A stretch of 24,736 bases of DNA from CAZAMP01 sp964486455 (GCA_964486455.1 CAZAMP010000057.1:1-24736), one strand, 5' to 3'. Numbered from the stretch's first letter, positions 1 to 8,899 are shown. Numbers and translations are program-made. The notes: generated by a model not told the origin, from the letters alone.

Positions 1-686
1 CGAAGCAACTCCGGCGGCGGACGATAAGGCCCATGGGGATCGAAGAGGTGAACCCAGAGGAAGAACGGCCGGGCTTCCTGACGCTCGATCCACGCCACGG
101 CGTCGTCGGTAACCTCAGTGGCCGTCCGTTCGTAGGCGAGCGTGCGCATGCCGTAGAAGTCCTGAAGGCTCCCGCCGAGAACGGATCCGCTGAAATCGTC
201 ATCATACGTGTCGAATCCGGCATCGAACCCGTATCGCCGCTTGAGTGGGGCGGCGCTCACGAACGCCGCGGTCGCGTAGCCCGCGTCCCTCAGCAATTCG
301 GCCATCGTGGCGATTCCCGGGCGAATACGATACGTCCCGTTGCCACGGACGCCGTGTCGGGGCGGGTATGTCCCCGTCAGCATCGACGCGTGAGACGGCG
401 CCGTGAGTGGGGCCTGTGCCACGGCACGGGTGAAGCAAACACCGTCATCCGCCAATCGGTCGATGAACGGTGTTGGGATGTCACAGCCGTAGCAGCCAAG
501 GCGGTCACGTCGGAGCGTATCGACCGTGATCAGGAGAACGCTCGAGCGATGCGCGTCGCCGATCAGGAGCGATGATGATTGTTCGCGTTCACCGCAGGAG
601 GCGAACAGCGCGAGGAGTGTCAATGGAAGTGACGCGATCACTACGCCGGCACTTCCGCCAACTATTCCACCGATTCTGAGCTTCAC
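1..686 (-). CDS. Sulfatase/phosphoesterase-like protein, N-terminal part (runs off the window)
   Basis: Reading the minus strand from a GTG at 684-686 gives 228 uninterrupted codons to the window edge. A good ribosome site (AAGGTGA) lies a few bases upstream and decides this start. The N-terminus is hydrophobic and ends in FASC (Cys31), a marginal lipobox, so the protein is exported and perhaps lipidated. The core begins with LLITVDTLRRDRLGCYG (about residues 51-67) and then LTAPSHASMLTG (94-105) followed by YPPRHGV. These are the N-terminal signatures of the sulfatase branch of the alkaline phosphatase superfamily. The nucleophile position (T95 in TAPSH) is Thr, not the Cys or Ser that is matured to formylglycine in true sulfatases, so it may be a phosphoesterase or phosphotransferase instead. 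The metal-binding C-terminal half lies outside the window. It is divergent from the STT3-like gene. Family placement is firm; substrate is unknown. Confidence 0.85.
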   Translation of the reverse strand, partial: MKLRIGGIVGGSAGVVIASLPLTLLALFASCGEREQSSSLLIGDAHRSSVLLITVDTLRRDRLGCYGCDIPTPFIDRLADDGVCFTRAVAQAPLTAPSHASMLTGTYPPRHGVRGNGTYRIRPGIATMAELLRDAGYATAAFVSAAPLKRRYGFDAGFDTYDDDFSGSVLGGSLQDFYGMRTLAYERTATEVTDDAVAWIERQEARPFFLWVHLFDPHGPYRPPPELL

Positions 687-802
687 TCGATCACCTTCCG
701 GAGTTTGCCGACCGCTCGACGAGCAAAGGAATGCCGATTCCGAACTCATCGAGTATCATAGGCCGTCGACACCATACCGGACAGGGAAAAGAGCCCAACG
801 AC

Positions 803-2683
803 ATGGCCCGATCAGATCGCAAAACGCAAACGCACGTCGTCTCACCGTTGGCCGTCATCGCCCTCATCGCCTGTGTCATAATCGGTTTCTGGATTCGAGG
901 CGAGGCGGGTCTCACGTCCGATGAACCGTTCCAGCATGACTCCGCCTTCCACCACCGAATGACGCTTCGTGCCCTCGACGGCCGGCTTGGCGAAACCGAT
1001 GGACTACGCTTTCACCCGGAAGGCGCGCGTGTCACCGAGCTCCAACCAACGGGACTCTACACGGCCTGCTCGACGTTTCATCGGCTCATCGCTCCCATCA
1101 CGGGCGGACTGGAGGGCTCCATTCGCGTCTTCAACGCGTTGGCGGGCTCACTGATCGCCGTTCCGCTCTTCTTCTTGGGACGGCGCCTGTGGGGATCGAA
1201 CGCCGCGGCCCTCTTGGCGGCGGCTGTCATCACCCTCCTTCCCGCGCACGCCGCGCGCACCCTCGGCAATGTCTATCGCTTCGACGCGCTTGGGACTCTT
1301 CTCTGGGCATGCCATCTCATGACCGTTGTCGAAGCGCTGGCGGCACAAACCGAGAGACGGCGACTCACGTTCACCGTGATCGCCGCGCTCACACTACTGA
1401 TGGAGCTGGCCGTCTGGCGTGCGGGCGTGGGGCTCTTCGCGATGGAGGCGGCTATTCTCGCGTTTCTCCTCGTGTGGACCGATCGGTGGTCGACGATCGG
1501 ATGGCTCGCCGCCGCGCTGACTGCTGGGTTTCTGGCCGCCGGGATCCTCCCCTACTTCCGCGGTCAGCACGTCTTGTTATCGCAGACGGGGATCGCCGGT
1601 CTCGTGATGGCGGTCGCGACCGCCGTCGTCGGACGCGTGTGGCCCGAAGGCAAGGCTGGACGCGGCGTGGCCGTCGCGATCCTGATCATCGCCGTCGGTG
1701 TGATCGGCAGCCGATTCGTTCCCGCGACTCCGTTCGACGTCGAGGAGGGCAGTGCGATCCGATCGATGCTTGCCCGCAACGGAATCGGCGAAGCGGATCC
1801 GTTTCTAGTCAATCTCTACGCGTTGGTCTACGAGCTGACCTCTCCGGGGTGGGCGCTCTTTACCCGAGGAAACATATTCTCCTGGTCGGGGCCGCTCGCC
1901 GCTCTCGGACTGATTTGGATGTGGCGTTCGAGTCGGCAGGCGACCGCGTCATCCAAGCAGAGGAAGGGCCGCGTCCGCGCGCGTCGTGCCGTTGCTCCGA
2001 CCGCGATGTTTATGATCGTCTTCGGGCTCATCAGCCTCACAGCGGCCTTCTTCTTCGATCGGAGCAAGGCGTTCGCGTCGATCCCGTACGCGCTGCTCAG
2101 CGGCGGCGCCGCGTGCTGGGCGGTTAGTTTCTCAGCCCCCATCGCCCGCTGGCTCACGGCGGCGGCTCTATGCGTTCCGCTGGTCGCCTGCGGTAGGCAA
2201 AGCTCTCGCGTCGCCCGGAACTACGCGTCAGGACCCGACCCCGGACTGATCCGGATCGGCCGGTGGGTTTCGGAGAACGTCCCGGAGGATGAACCGATCC
2301 TCGCCGACTGGGGACACGGGTACTACATCCAGACGTCGATGCAGCGACCTACCTTCGTGGACGGTCATCTCGAACACCCGTTGAACAGAACGCGAATCAA
2401 GGCGATCCACACCGCGCTCGTCGATTCCGATGAAGGCGTCCTCGCCGGGCTCTGCCGCGACGCGGGGATCCGAACGTATCTCCTCTTTCAGGAGACACAG
2501 GCCATGCCGTTCGTGTACACGGGGATCATCACGTATCGCTACGGCCAGTCGGAGGCACCCAGGCTGCCAAGAAGCGCCCGATCCGCTACGGTATTCCGAA
2601 TGTTCACCCAGCCGCAGTCGATCGAGGCCTTCGAGCTCGTGCATCGGGACGATCCCTACTGGGTATACCGTCTCAAGCCATGA
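803..2683 (+). CDS. STT3-like oligosaccharyltransferase / GT-C membrane glycosyltransferase
   Basis: The 626-residue protein is polytopic, with roughly a dozen hydrophobic segments and a soluble C-terminal part. STT3/PglB/AglB (PF02516) landmarks are visible in order: an acidic first-loop motif HDSAFHHR (D46), NVYRFDALGT (D161) where PglB has its second acidic loop motif, YELTSPGW (E344) as a candidate for the TIXE glutamate, and ADWGHGYYI (D502 onward) as a divergent form of WWDYG. It should transfer a lipid-linked glycan to protein, or to another acceptor, on the outer face of the inner membrane. An in-frame ATG at 731 exists, but its AAAGGA abuts the codon. The ATG at 803 (MARSDRKTQ) is preceded by GGGAAAAGAG and gives a normal short positive N-terminus. 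The next gene starts 35 bp downstream on the same strand, so the pair may be co-transcribed. Family is well supported; the acceptor is not known. Confidence 0.78.
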   Translation: MARSDRKTQTHVVSPLAVIALIACVIIGFWIRGEAGLTSDEPFQHDSAFHHRMTLRALDGRLGETDGLRFHPEGARVTELQPTGLYTACSTFHRLIAPITGGLEGSIRVFNALAGSLIAVPLFFLGRRLWGSNAAALLAAAVITLLPAHAARTLGNVYRFDALGTLLWACHLMTVVEALAAQTERRRLTFTVIAALTLLMELAVWRAGVGLFAMEAAILAFLLVWTDRWSTIGWLAAALTAGFLAAGILPYFRGQHVLLSQTGIAGLVMAVATAVVGRVWPEGKAGRGVAVAILIIAVGVIGSRFVPATPFDVEEGSAIRSMLARNGIGEADPFLVNLYALVYELTSPGWALFTRGNIFSWSGPLAALGLIWMWRSSRQATASSKQRKGRVRARRAVAPTAMFMIVFGLISLTAAFFFDRSKAFASIPYALLSGGAACWAVSFSAPIARWLTAAALCVPLVACGRQSSRVARNYASGPDPGLIRIGRWVSENVPEDEPILADWGHGYYIQTSMQRPTFVDGHLEHPLNRTRIKAIHTALVDSDEGVLAGLCRDAGIRTYLLFQETQAMPFVYTGIITYRYGQSEAPRLPRSARSATVFRMFTQPQSIEAFELVHRDDPYWVYRLKP

Positions 2684-2718
2684 TACGCGCTGCTTAGATG
2701 ACCGAGTAGGAGGATCAC

Positions 2719-4617
2719 ATGCCACACCCCCGCGCCGGTATCGTTGCCGTGCTGCTTGCCGCCGTGACTCTGTTCGGTGGGCGCGCGGAGACCGCCGTGT
2801 GGCGTGGGGAGTCCGTTACGGAGTTCGGCACGGGAGATCGCCTTTACGCATGCGGATGGGACTGTGCCGGCTTCACGTACCGGACGTCGGACAAGATCCT
2901 CTTTTTCGACACCGTGGGCTCGTCGTGGAGTGAATTCAATCTCGACGCCGTCCAGACCTTTCACGATCTCATCGCTGACGGGCGTGTCGTCCTGGCGCTA
3001 TCGGATTCACTCGCCATCGCCTACAACTCCCGCACGTCGCTCGCGCATACCGTCCGACTCGAAGGGAGTCTTCTGTCGACGCAACCCGACCAGAAGAGCT
3101 GGGCCTGCGGGTTCAAGCTCGCATTCGTCGTCACGGATCAAAATGCGTACGTCTTCGACGCCGAGCTCGACACCTGGCGGGAATACGCCTACGCCTTCCC
3201 TGCGGACTACACATCCGGAGGGCGGTTCGTGGCGGGCGCGGACTACGCCGTCGCCGCTCTTCCGCGGCAGGTCCCGGCGCAACCGATGAACATCGCTTAT
3301 AGCCGACCCCAACACGCGTTCAGCCAGACCGACTTCGGCGTCCTCGGTGAGCGCGGCGAATTCGAGATGACGCTCGGCTACGCCGGCGTACACAGACAGG
3401 ATGGAAATGCCACACTCACCGGCTTCTCGGCGGTGTCCGGCGTCTTTGACGTGGTGACGGTTCATCCCGGCGACGAGCCGCTCTATGAGACCCCCGAGGG
3501 CACGAGCGGGATCGATCAGTTCTACACGTACGCGGCGGGCTACGTGGAGTCTGTGGTTCCGATCGAGCATCTGCGCTATCACGCGTTCGGTTACGATACG
3601 AGAAGTGGGCTGTGGACCACGCACACGATCGACTACGACGCGCGAGAATTCGACTACGGCGCCGACTGGGAACGGGGAAGCGAGTACGTCATCAATCCGG
3701 TCCACAACATGACCGAAAACGAGTTGGAGCTACTCATCTACTCTGATGCCGATGACGCCTTCCGTACGGTGGCCGCCGGCGTCGACTACGATTCCGGCTT
3801 CACCTTGGCCGCGGGTGACGTCTACGTGGTCGCCGATGACACGACGGCCCACGGGTTCAATCATGCCACGGGTCAGAGTCGTTCGGAGCCTCTTGATCGC
3901 GACTTCACCTCGATGAGGTTCGCCGGGCAGAACTACCTCACGTTCTCACGCTGGGATGAGGCGTCCGATAAGATGACCGTCTATATCTATCACGGACCGC
4001 ACAACGCGTGGAGGACGGCCGAGATCTGGAAATCCACAACGCCACACACGACCGGCGCGTCGCGCGCGTATGCGACCGCCGTGGCGGGTGACGACGTGGA
4101 CCTCTTCTTCTACTCGGCCTCACACAACACGATCGAGCAATTCACGCTGTCCGCCGGCACGGAGGTGGGGGGACTGCACGTCGATAGTCAGCTTCTCCTC
4201 TGGTCGAACGACATCACGTACTCGTATCGGACCCTGATCCCAGACATCCATCCGTTCGCCGGAACGGTCGATTTCAGCGATCCGAACTGCCTAGGCGAGC
4301 ACCTTCTGATCGGCGTAGACAACTCAGCCATGCGGCTGACCGCATACAGCACCGTGACGATGCGTACGTCGGTAGTCGCGATTGACCAGCCGTACGTCTT
4401 GGGGCGCGCGACCCACTACGTCGGCTGGGTCGCGACAGCGGATCGCGAACGCTACTACGGGTACGGCGCAAATCGCAGTCAGTGGCGCGAGTTCACTGCG
4501 TCCGGCACGGAGGTGGGGGTCGCGGAAGGCGGAGGGATTGTTCTCGTCGTGCGATCAGACAAGCTCTACGCCTTTGATCCGGGAAACGTCACACCCATGT
4601 TCCCGTCGGATTTCTAG
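2719..4617 (+). CDS. Large secreted protein of unknown function, possibly beta-propeller-like
   Basis: This 632-residue protein has a strong ribosome site (TAGGAGGATCAC before ATG) and an N-terminal signal peptide (basic start, hydrophobic core, cleavage likely near GGRAETA at about residue 25). No cysteine lipobox and no later membrane segment is evident, so it is periplasmic or outside. The body is rich in Tyr, Asp, Thr and Trp and repeats loosely a pattern of aromatic-Asp/Asn-x-x-x-x-x-Trp. Examples are YDTRSGLWTTHTI, YHGPHNAWRTAEI, YGYGANRSQWREF and YSASHNTIEQF, spaced by about 50 to 70 residues. That spacing is reminiscent of Kelch or other propeller blades, but no blade signature is clean. 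It follows the STT3-like gene by 35 bp, so a glycosylated surface protein is one possibility. I do not recognise the family. Confidence 0.8.
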   Translation: MPHPRAGIVAVLLAAVTLFGGRAETAVWRGESVTEFGTGDRLYACGWDCAGFTYRTSDKILFFDTVGSSWSEFNLDAVQTFHDLIADGRVVLALSDSLAIAYNSRTSLAHTVRLEGSLLSTQPDQKSWACGFKLAFVVTDQNAYVFDAELDTWREYAYAFPADYTSGGRFVAGADYAVAALPRQVPAQPMNIAYSRPQHAFSQTDFGVLGERGEFEMTLGYAGVHRQDGNATLTGFSAVSGVFDVVTVHPGDEPLYETPEGTSGIDQFYTYAAGYVESVVPIEHLRYHAFGYDTRSGLWTTHTIDYDAREFDYGADWERGSEYVINPVHNMTENELELLIYSDADDAFRTVAAGVDYDSGFTLAAGDVYVVADDTTAHGFNHATGQSRSEPLDRDFTSMRFAGQNYLTFSRWDEASDKMTVYIYHGPHNAWRTAEIWKSTTPHTTGASRAYATAVAGDDVDLFFYSASHNTIEQFTLSAGTEVGGLHVDSQLLLWSNDITYSYRTLIPDIHPFAGTVDFSDPNCLGEHLLIGVDNSAMRLTAYSTVTMRTSVVAIDQPYVLGRATHYVGWVATADRERYYGYGANRSQWREFTASGTEVGVAEGGGIVLVVRSDKLYAFDPGNVTPMFPSDF

Positions 4618-4765
4618 CTCCGCGCGGAAGACGTGGCGATCGTCGCGGTGTGGAGCGTGGCGCTGAAACCGCCGCGCGGCGGATCCGATCCGTTGTCGCG
4701 ATTCCCGGCGGCAATCCGTATGATGACTGTCTAACGAGCAATGGTGACCGACCTGGATCCCGCGT
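4618..4765 (+). other. Intergenic gap with a 14-bp GC palindrome
   Basis: This gap separates the secreted protein from the kinase gene. It contains the perfect palindrome CCGCCGCGCGGCGG at 4669-4682, with no T-run after it, so it is a poor intrinsic terminator and more likely a transcription pause or a chance GC-rich dyad. A TATGAT at 4719-4724 could be a -10 element, but no convincing -35 lies at the right distance. No sigma54-type site was found here. Confidence 0.35.
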
Positions 4766-7480
4766 ATGGCGACTGACATGCCCTCATCAAAAGTGATCAG
4801 CGCGTTGAACTTCGTCCTGGCGCTCTCGATGGCCACGGGAGGAGCGGCAGACCCATCCGATTCTGACTCCCGCCCACGGACACCGACAAGTGTGCTGGTC
4901 GCGGATCTCAATGGTGATGGCGTGGTGGATCGCCTCGTCGGGCGCAGCGGGAGCCCCCCCTTGATCCTCCTCGGTTCGCATGGTGTCTCCGCGACCGCGA
5001 TCGACGCATCGACCGTCGGGCTCGAGTCCGCCGTCTCATTCAATCGTCCGACCGCAGCGGATCTGACACGAGACGGAATCATCGATCTCCTCGGATTCGA
5101 CAACGAGCGTCTTCTCATTTTCCAGGGCTTGGGCAACGCCCGGTTTCGGCGCGCGCCGGCACCTCTCGTTGATAACATCGGTGCGAACCCTCCCATCGGA
5201 CTCCTCATCGCCGACATCATGCCCGCAAGAGGCCTCGAACTGCTTCTTCCCCGTGCCGGCGACATGGAAGGAGATTCCATCTACGTCGGCATGGAATCGG
5301 AGACTTTTCGATCACACCCGTTTCCGCTGCCGACCGGGGGCCTCACGAGGCTGGCCTCCTCCCGGGGGGTTCTGGCCGCGGACATCGATCGCGACCACGA
5401 CGTCGACCTCTTCTGCGCGACCGGTGACCTCTACCTGCAGGAGGCGGGAGGCCTCGTCTGCGCCACCGCCAGCGGGATCCGAGAGATCGGCACCCGGCGA
5501 TCCGAGGCCGCATTCGGTGACATCGACGCTGACGGCGACCTCGACCTGTTCGTCACGAAAGACCACACCACACGGGAAGACATTCCGGTCACGTCCCACG
5601 GGCTGCTGTATCGCAACGACAACGGCCGGTTTGTTGACGTCTCCGGCAACATCCCCGTGGAGGGTGCCGCCCACGCCGGAACTCCCATGTTCGCTGACTT
5701 CGATCTCGACGGAGACCTCGACCTCTTCTACACGCGGCGGAGCGGATCTTCCGGACAACCGCTCACCAACGCCCACATGCTCAACGACGGCTCGGGAGGA
5801 TTCAGTTCCGCGGGGGACGATTCGTGGCTCAGGCGGATCCCCCCTATGCGTGAGACACATTGCTACGACGTAGACGAAGACGGCGACCCGGATATCGTCG
5901 GCGTCTGGTGCGGGGACGGGACCCTCGCGACCCACTTGAACCCTGGAGACGGCGCCTCGGCGATAAAGATCCGTGTTCTCGATCGAGAAGGCGCTCCTCA
6001 CGCCGCAGGTGCGGACGTTGAACTGCGTCGTGGGGGTATGATCGCGGGATACAGACAGACGGGTACGTCACCGTCCCACGGTGGATGGTGCGAGCTGATC
6101 TTCGGCGCACCGGCCAACGGCCCGTACGAGCTGACCGTGACGTTTCCGTCGCTCTCCAACTCCCCCGTCGAGCTTACCGACGTGCGTCCGGGGGCGCGCA
6201 TCACCGTGGTCGAGCCCGCCGGGCCCGGAGCGCTCGGCGCGTTCCGGTCGCGTCTCAAGGTGACGTGGAGGCGAGTGATCCGCGCAGCCGCGCGAATGGG
6301 ATGGGCAGGCCTTCTCCCTCTGGCGCTGGTGTACGGAGGAATCGTCGGTTGGTCGATCTCCGGCTTCGCGACGTGGCGGGGCCGGCGTCGCCGCGGCCTC
6401 ATCATCGTCGTCTTACTCATCCCGGTCGCCGTCGCATTCGCCGCCACTGTGGACTGGCCGGTCTACGCTGATGCGAAAGTAGGAGGTCGTCTCGCACTGG
6501 CCGGACTCCTGATCGGCGCGCTACCCGGGATAATCGCCGCCCGTGGCGTTCCACGGCACGACAAGCGTCGTCAATCCCCGGACCAGTTGGCGAGCATTCA
6601 TCTGAAGCTCCTCGACGAGATCGATGGTTTCTCCCATGCCGCCTGGCTCAAGTATCTGGGCGGCATCGCATCGCTGAGTCGCAGCATGACCGAAGGCGCC
6701 GACCGGGCGCAGGTTCTACTTCGGCTACGGAAGCGACTCCGCTCGTATGATGACGTGATCCGACCTCAAATGGTCCGCATATCGGACGTTCTCGCCAGAT
6801 CGCGATTCGATGACGAGCTGATCGGCACCTACCAACGTGACTTCGGCAGAATCGATTTCGGTGTGGAATTCGTCTCCAATACGCTTCTCCGAGAGGGAGA
6901 CGACGACACACTCGGCCGCCAGAACGCCGCCACGGCCAAGGCTCTCCAGCGATTGAGCGAGAGCGCCGCGCGGATGCACCGGACGATCGACCGTATCTTC
7001 GTTCTCCTCGGCAGACGATTCCGCACAGGCGTGACGGGTGAGACACGTGCCGCCGTGGATCGCGTGCGATCGCGATCGGAAGGCGTCGAGATTCGAGACG
7101 AACTATCTGACGATCTGCCTCCCGTGTTCGCTCCTCAAGGCGATCTATCCAACATCTTGGAGAACCTCATCGCGAACGGCGTGCGCGCCAGCGCGGCAAA
7201 CGCCTCGCGCCGGACTCCGCTTGTCCGCATTCGCTCAAGAATCCAGGGCGGCCAGCTCGTCGTCGTCATGACTGACTCCGGCGGCGGGATCCCAGTCGAT
7301 CGGATCGAGAAGATCTTCGATGCTCGCGTCACGGACCCGAAGCGGCGCGGCCGGGGACTTGCGTACGCCAAGCGCAGGTTGAAACTCTTTGACGGCAGGA
7401 TCGATGTTGTTTCATCTTCCCCCGAAACGGGAACGGAGGTCGAGGTAACGCTTCGAACGCTCAGCGAGGAGGACAGATGA
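4766..7480 (+). CDS. Hybrid sensor: FG-GAP/UnbV ectodomain, three membrane helices, histidine kinase-type ATPase
   Basis: The 904-residue protein starts with a signal-like segment and continues with six DxDxDG-type FG-GAP/VCBS loops, including ADLNGDGVVD, ADIDRDHDVD, GDIDADGDLD and ADFDLDGDLD. An ASPIC/UnbV-like stretch follows (about residues 400-490), as in CRTAC1-like proteins. Three hydrophobic segments lie near residues 512-534, 543-562 and 575-593, which places the rest in the cytoplasm. After a helical region (605-760) comes an HATPase_c domain: N-box NILENLIANG (N796), G1 box DSGGGIP (D837) and G2 box GRGLAY (862-867). A standard H-box (HE-x-R/K-x-P) is not seen; H624 in FSHAAW is the best phosphoacceptor candidate. 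The stop overlaps the next gene's start (ATGA), so the partner is that sigma54 activator. Ectodomain calcium binding is expected from the family. The ligand is unknown. An alternative start is the ATG at 4778. Confidence 0.85.
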   Translation: MATDMPSSKVISALNFVLALSMATGGAADPSDSDSRPRTPTSVLVADLNGDGVVDRLVGRSGSPPLILLGSHGVSATAIDASTVGLESAVSFNRPTAADLTRDGIIDLLGFDNERLLIFQGLGNARFRRAPAPLVDNIGANPPIGLLIADIMPARGLELLLPRAGDMEGDSIYVGMESETFRSHPFPLPTGGLTRLASSRGVLAADIDRDHDVDLFCATGDLYLQEAGGLVCATASGIREIGTRRSEAAFGDIDADGDLDLFVTKDHTTREDIPVTSHGLLYRNDNGRFVDVSGNIPVEGAAHAGTPMFADFDLDGDLDLFYTRRSGSSGQPLTNAHMLNDGSGGFSSAGDDSWLRRIPPMRETHCYDVDEDGDPDIVGVWCGDGTLATHLNPGDGASAIKIRVLDREGAPHAAGADVELRRGGMIAGYRQTGTSPSHGGWCELIFGAPANGPYELTVTFPSLSNSPVELTDVRPGARITVVEPAGPGALGAFRSRLKVTWRRVIRAAARMGWAGLLPLALVYGGIVGWSISGFATWRGRRRRGLIIVVLLIPVAVAFAATVDWPVYADAKVGGRLALAGLLIGALPGIIAARGVPRHDKRRQSPDQLASIHLKLLDEIDGFSHAAWLKYLGGIASLSRSMTEGADRAQVLLRLRKRLRSYDDVIRPQMVRISDVLARSRFDDELIGTYQRDFGRIDFGVEFVSNTLLREGDDDTLGRQNAATAKALQRLSESAARMHRTIDRIFVLLGRRFRTGVTGETRAAVDRVRSRSEGVEIRDELSDDLPPVFAPQGDLSNILENLIANGVRASAANASRRTPLVRIRSRIQGGQLVVVMTDSGGGIPVDRIEKIFDARVTDPKRRGRGLAYAKRRLKLFDGRIDVVSSSPETGTEVEVTLRTLSEEDR

Positions 7481-8850
7481 CGCCCACCGTGCTGATCATC
7501 GACGACGATCCCGAGTTTCGCGAGGATCTTGCGGCCGCGCTTTCGCCTGACTTCGTGTGCCGCTTCGCGGCGACCGGCGAAGAAGGTCTGGGGGTGATCT
7601 CCTCGGATCCGCCCGACGCCGTTGTCCTGGACCTCGTCATTGAGGGCGGTCGATCAGGTCTCGACATCCTGCCGGCCATACGGAAACTGGATTCCAACCT
7701 CCCCATCATCATGGCAACCGGCCGACCATCGGCGGAGACGGAAGCGGAGGCGATCCGCCGGGGCGCCCTCTACTATGTCCACAAGGCGGCCGGCCGAGCG
7801 GAGATCATTGCGAAACTCCAGAAGTGCACCGAAGTCGCGCGCACCGCCCGCGAGCGGGATCAACTCCGCCGGGAGATGACGGCCGTTCACGGAGTCTTCC
7901 TCTCAGCCTCACCACGGATGGAGGAGCTCGACGACGCGATCGACCGCATCGCGGCGGCTCCGTACACACCCGTTCTCATCACAGGAGAGAGCGGAACCGG
8001 GAAGACCTTGATCGCGCGTGAAATCCACCGACGAAGCCCACGATCGGAGGGTCCGTTTCTAAAGGTGAGCATGGCGACGCTCGGAGAGCACGTGGCGCCC
8101 AGCGAGCTTTTCGGACACGTGAGAGGCGCGTTCACGGGAGCCGCCGGTGAGCGCAAAGGGCATTTCGAAACCGCACGGAGTGGGTCGATCTTCCTCGACG
8201 AGGTGGGCGACCTGCAGCCTGCCCTTCAAGGACAGCTGCTTCATGCCATCGAGGAACGTGAGGTCGTTCCGGTTGGATCGTCCTCCCCCATATCGGTGGA
8301 CGTGCGCGTCATCGCGGCCACGCACCGCGATCTCCGCAAGATGGTCAAGCAGGAACGCTTCCGGCACGACCTCCTGGGCAGGCTGGAGGTGGTGAGCCTC
8401 GAGGTCCCCCCGTTGCGGGAGCATCCGGAAGACATTCCCGACCTGGTCAATTACTTCATCGGCAAGTATGCGGCGGAAATGGGACTCTCCGGCATCTCGG
8501 TTGCTCCCGACGGCCTGCGCCGTCTGCAGAGCTACGCGTGGAGCCGCAACAACGTCCGTGAGCTGCGAAACACCGTCGAGAGGGCACTCGTCCTGAACAG
8601 GGATGTTCGAACCCTGGATGCCACCGCGTTTGACATTCCGGAAGGGGACCCTCCGCTCAGCCAGGACTATCACGAGGCGAAGATCCAGGCGGAGCGGGTG
8701 TTCAAGCGCCGGTTCTTCGAGCGCGCCTATCGGGCCGTGGGCGGCTCGTTGGAATCGCACACGGGTGAGGACACGCGCAAGGTGGCGGAGCTCTCCGGAA
8801 TCCCCGCCATCACGGTTCGACGGGCGGTTAAAGAGATCGCCGGCGAGTAA
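7477..8850 (+). CDS. NtrC-family sigma54-dependent response regulator
   Basis: The 457-residue protein has the usual three-domain length. The receiver domain starts LIIDDDPEF and has its phosphoacceptor at D52 (VVLDLVIEGG). The AAA+ domain has Walker A GESGTGKT (170-177), an intact GAFTGA sigma54 contact loop (217-222), Walker B SGSIFLDEVGDL and an RFRHDLLGRL arginine-finger segment. A C-terminal helix-turn-helix (VAELSGIPAITVRRAVKEI) replaces the common Fis-type sequence. It should bind an upstream dyad and remodel sigma54 holoenzyme when phosphorylated. The start is fixed by GAGGACAG upstream and by the 4-bp overlap with the kinase gene, so the two form a two-component pair. A perfect inverted repeat and a sigma54 promoter lie directly downstream and are the obvious candidate targets. 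One unusual detail is AWSRNNVRELRN in place of the common WPGNVRELRN. Confidence 0.95.
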   Translation: MTPTVLIIDDDPEFREDLAAALSPDFVCRFAATGEEGLGVISSDPPDAVVLDLVIEGGRSGLDILPAIRKLDSNLPIIMATGRPSAETEAEAIRRGALYYVHKAAGRAEIIAKLQKCTEVARTARERDQLRREMTAVHGVFLSASPRMEELDDAIDRIAAAPYTPVLITGESGTGKTLIAREIHRRSPRSEGPFLKVSMATLGEHVAPSELFGHVRGAFTGAAGERKGHFETARSGSIFLDEVGDLQPALQGQLLHAIEEREVVPVGSSSPISVDVRVIAATHRDLRKMVKQERFRHDLLGRLEVVSLEVPPLREHPEDIPDLVNYFIGKYAAEMGLSGISVAPDGLRRLQSYAWSRNNVRELRNTVERALVLNRDVRTLDATAFDIPEGDPPLSQDYHEAKIQAERVFKRRFFERAYRAVGGSLESHTGEDTRKVAELSGIPAITVRRAVKEIAGE

Positions 8851-8869
8851 TCCATAACGATTGCCGAGT

Positions 8870-8899
8870 ACACGCATGTTTGCCACGAAACATGCGTGT
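8870..8899. promoter_or_regulatory. Perfect 12-bp inverted repeat, candidate activator binding site (enhancer)
   Basis: ACACGCATGTTT (8870-8881) and its exact reverse complement AAACATGCGTGT (8888-8899) flank a 6-base spacer. A second, overlapping dyad (CACGAA 8884-8889 and TTCGTG 8899-8904) shares part of it. No T-run follows, which argues against an intrinsic terminator, although it sits 20 bases after the regulator's stop. Its centre lies about 173 bp upstream of the start site predicted for the sigma54 promoter at 9031-9047, a normal distance for an NtrC-type enhancer. The dyad is seen; its binding by the adjacent regulator is inferred. Confidence 0.65.

Noticed and set aside
1189..2127. 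Rightward 312-codon frame overlapping the STT3-like gene.
   Set aside because: Out-of-frame shadow with an Arg-rich composition typical of high-GC frames; the STT3 frame carries all motifs.
4669..4682. Palindrome CCGCCGCGCGGCGG as terminator between the secreted protein and the kinase.
   Set aside because: No loop-forming spacer and no T-run; such short GC dyads arise easily in this base composition.
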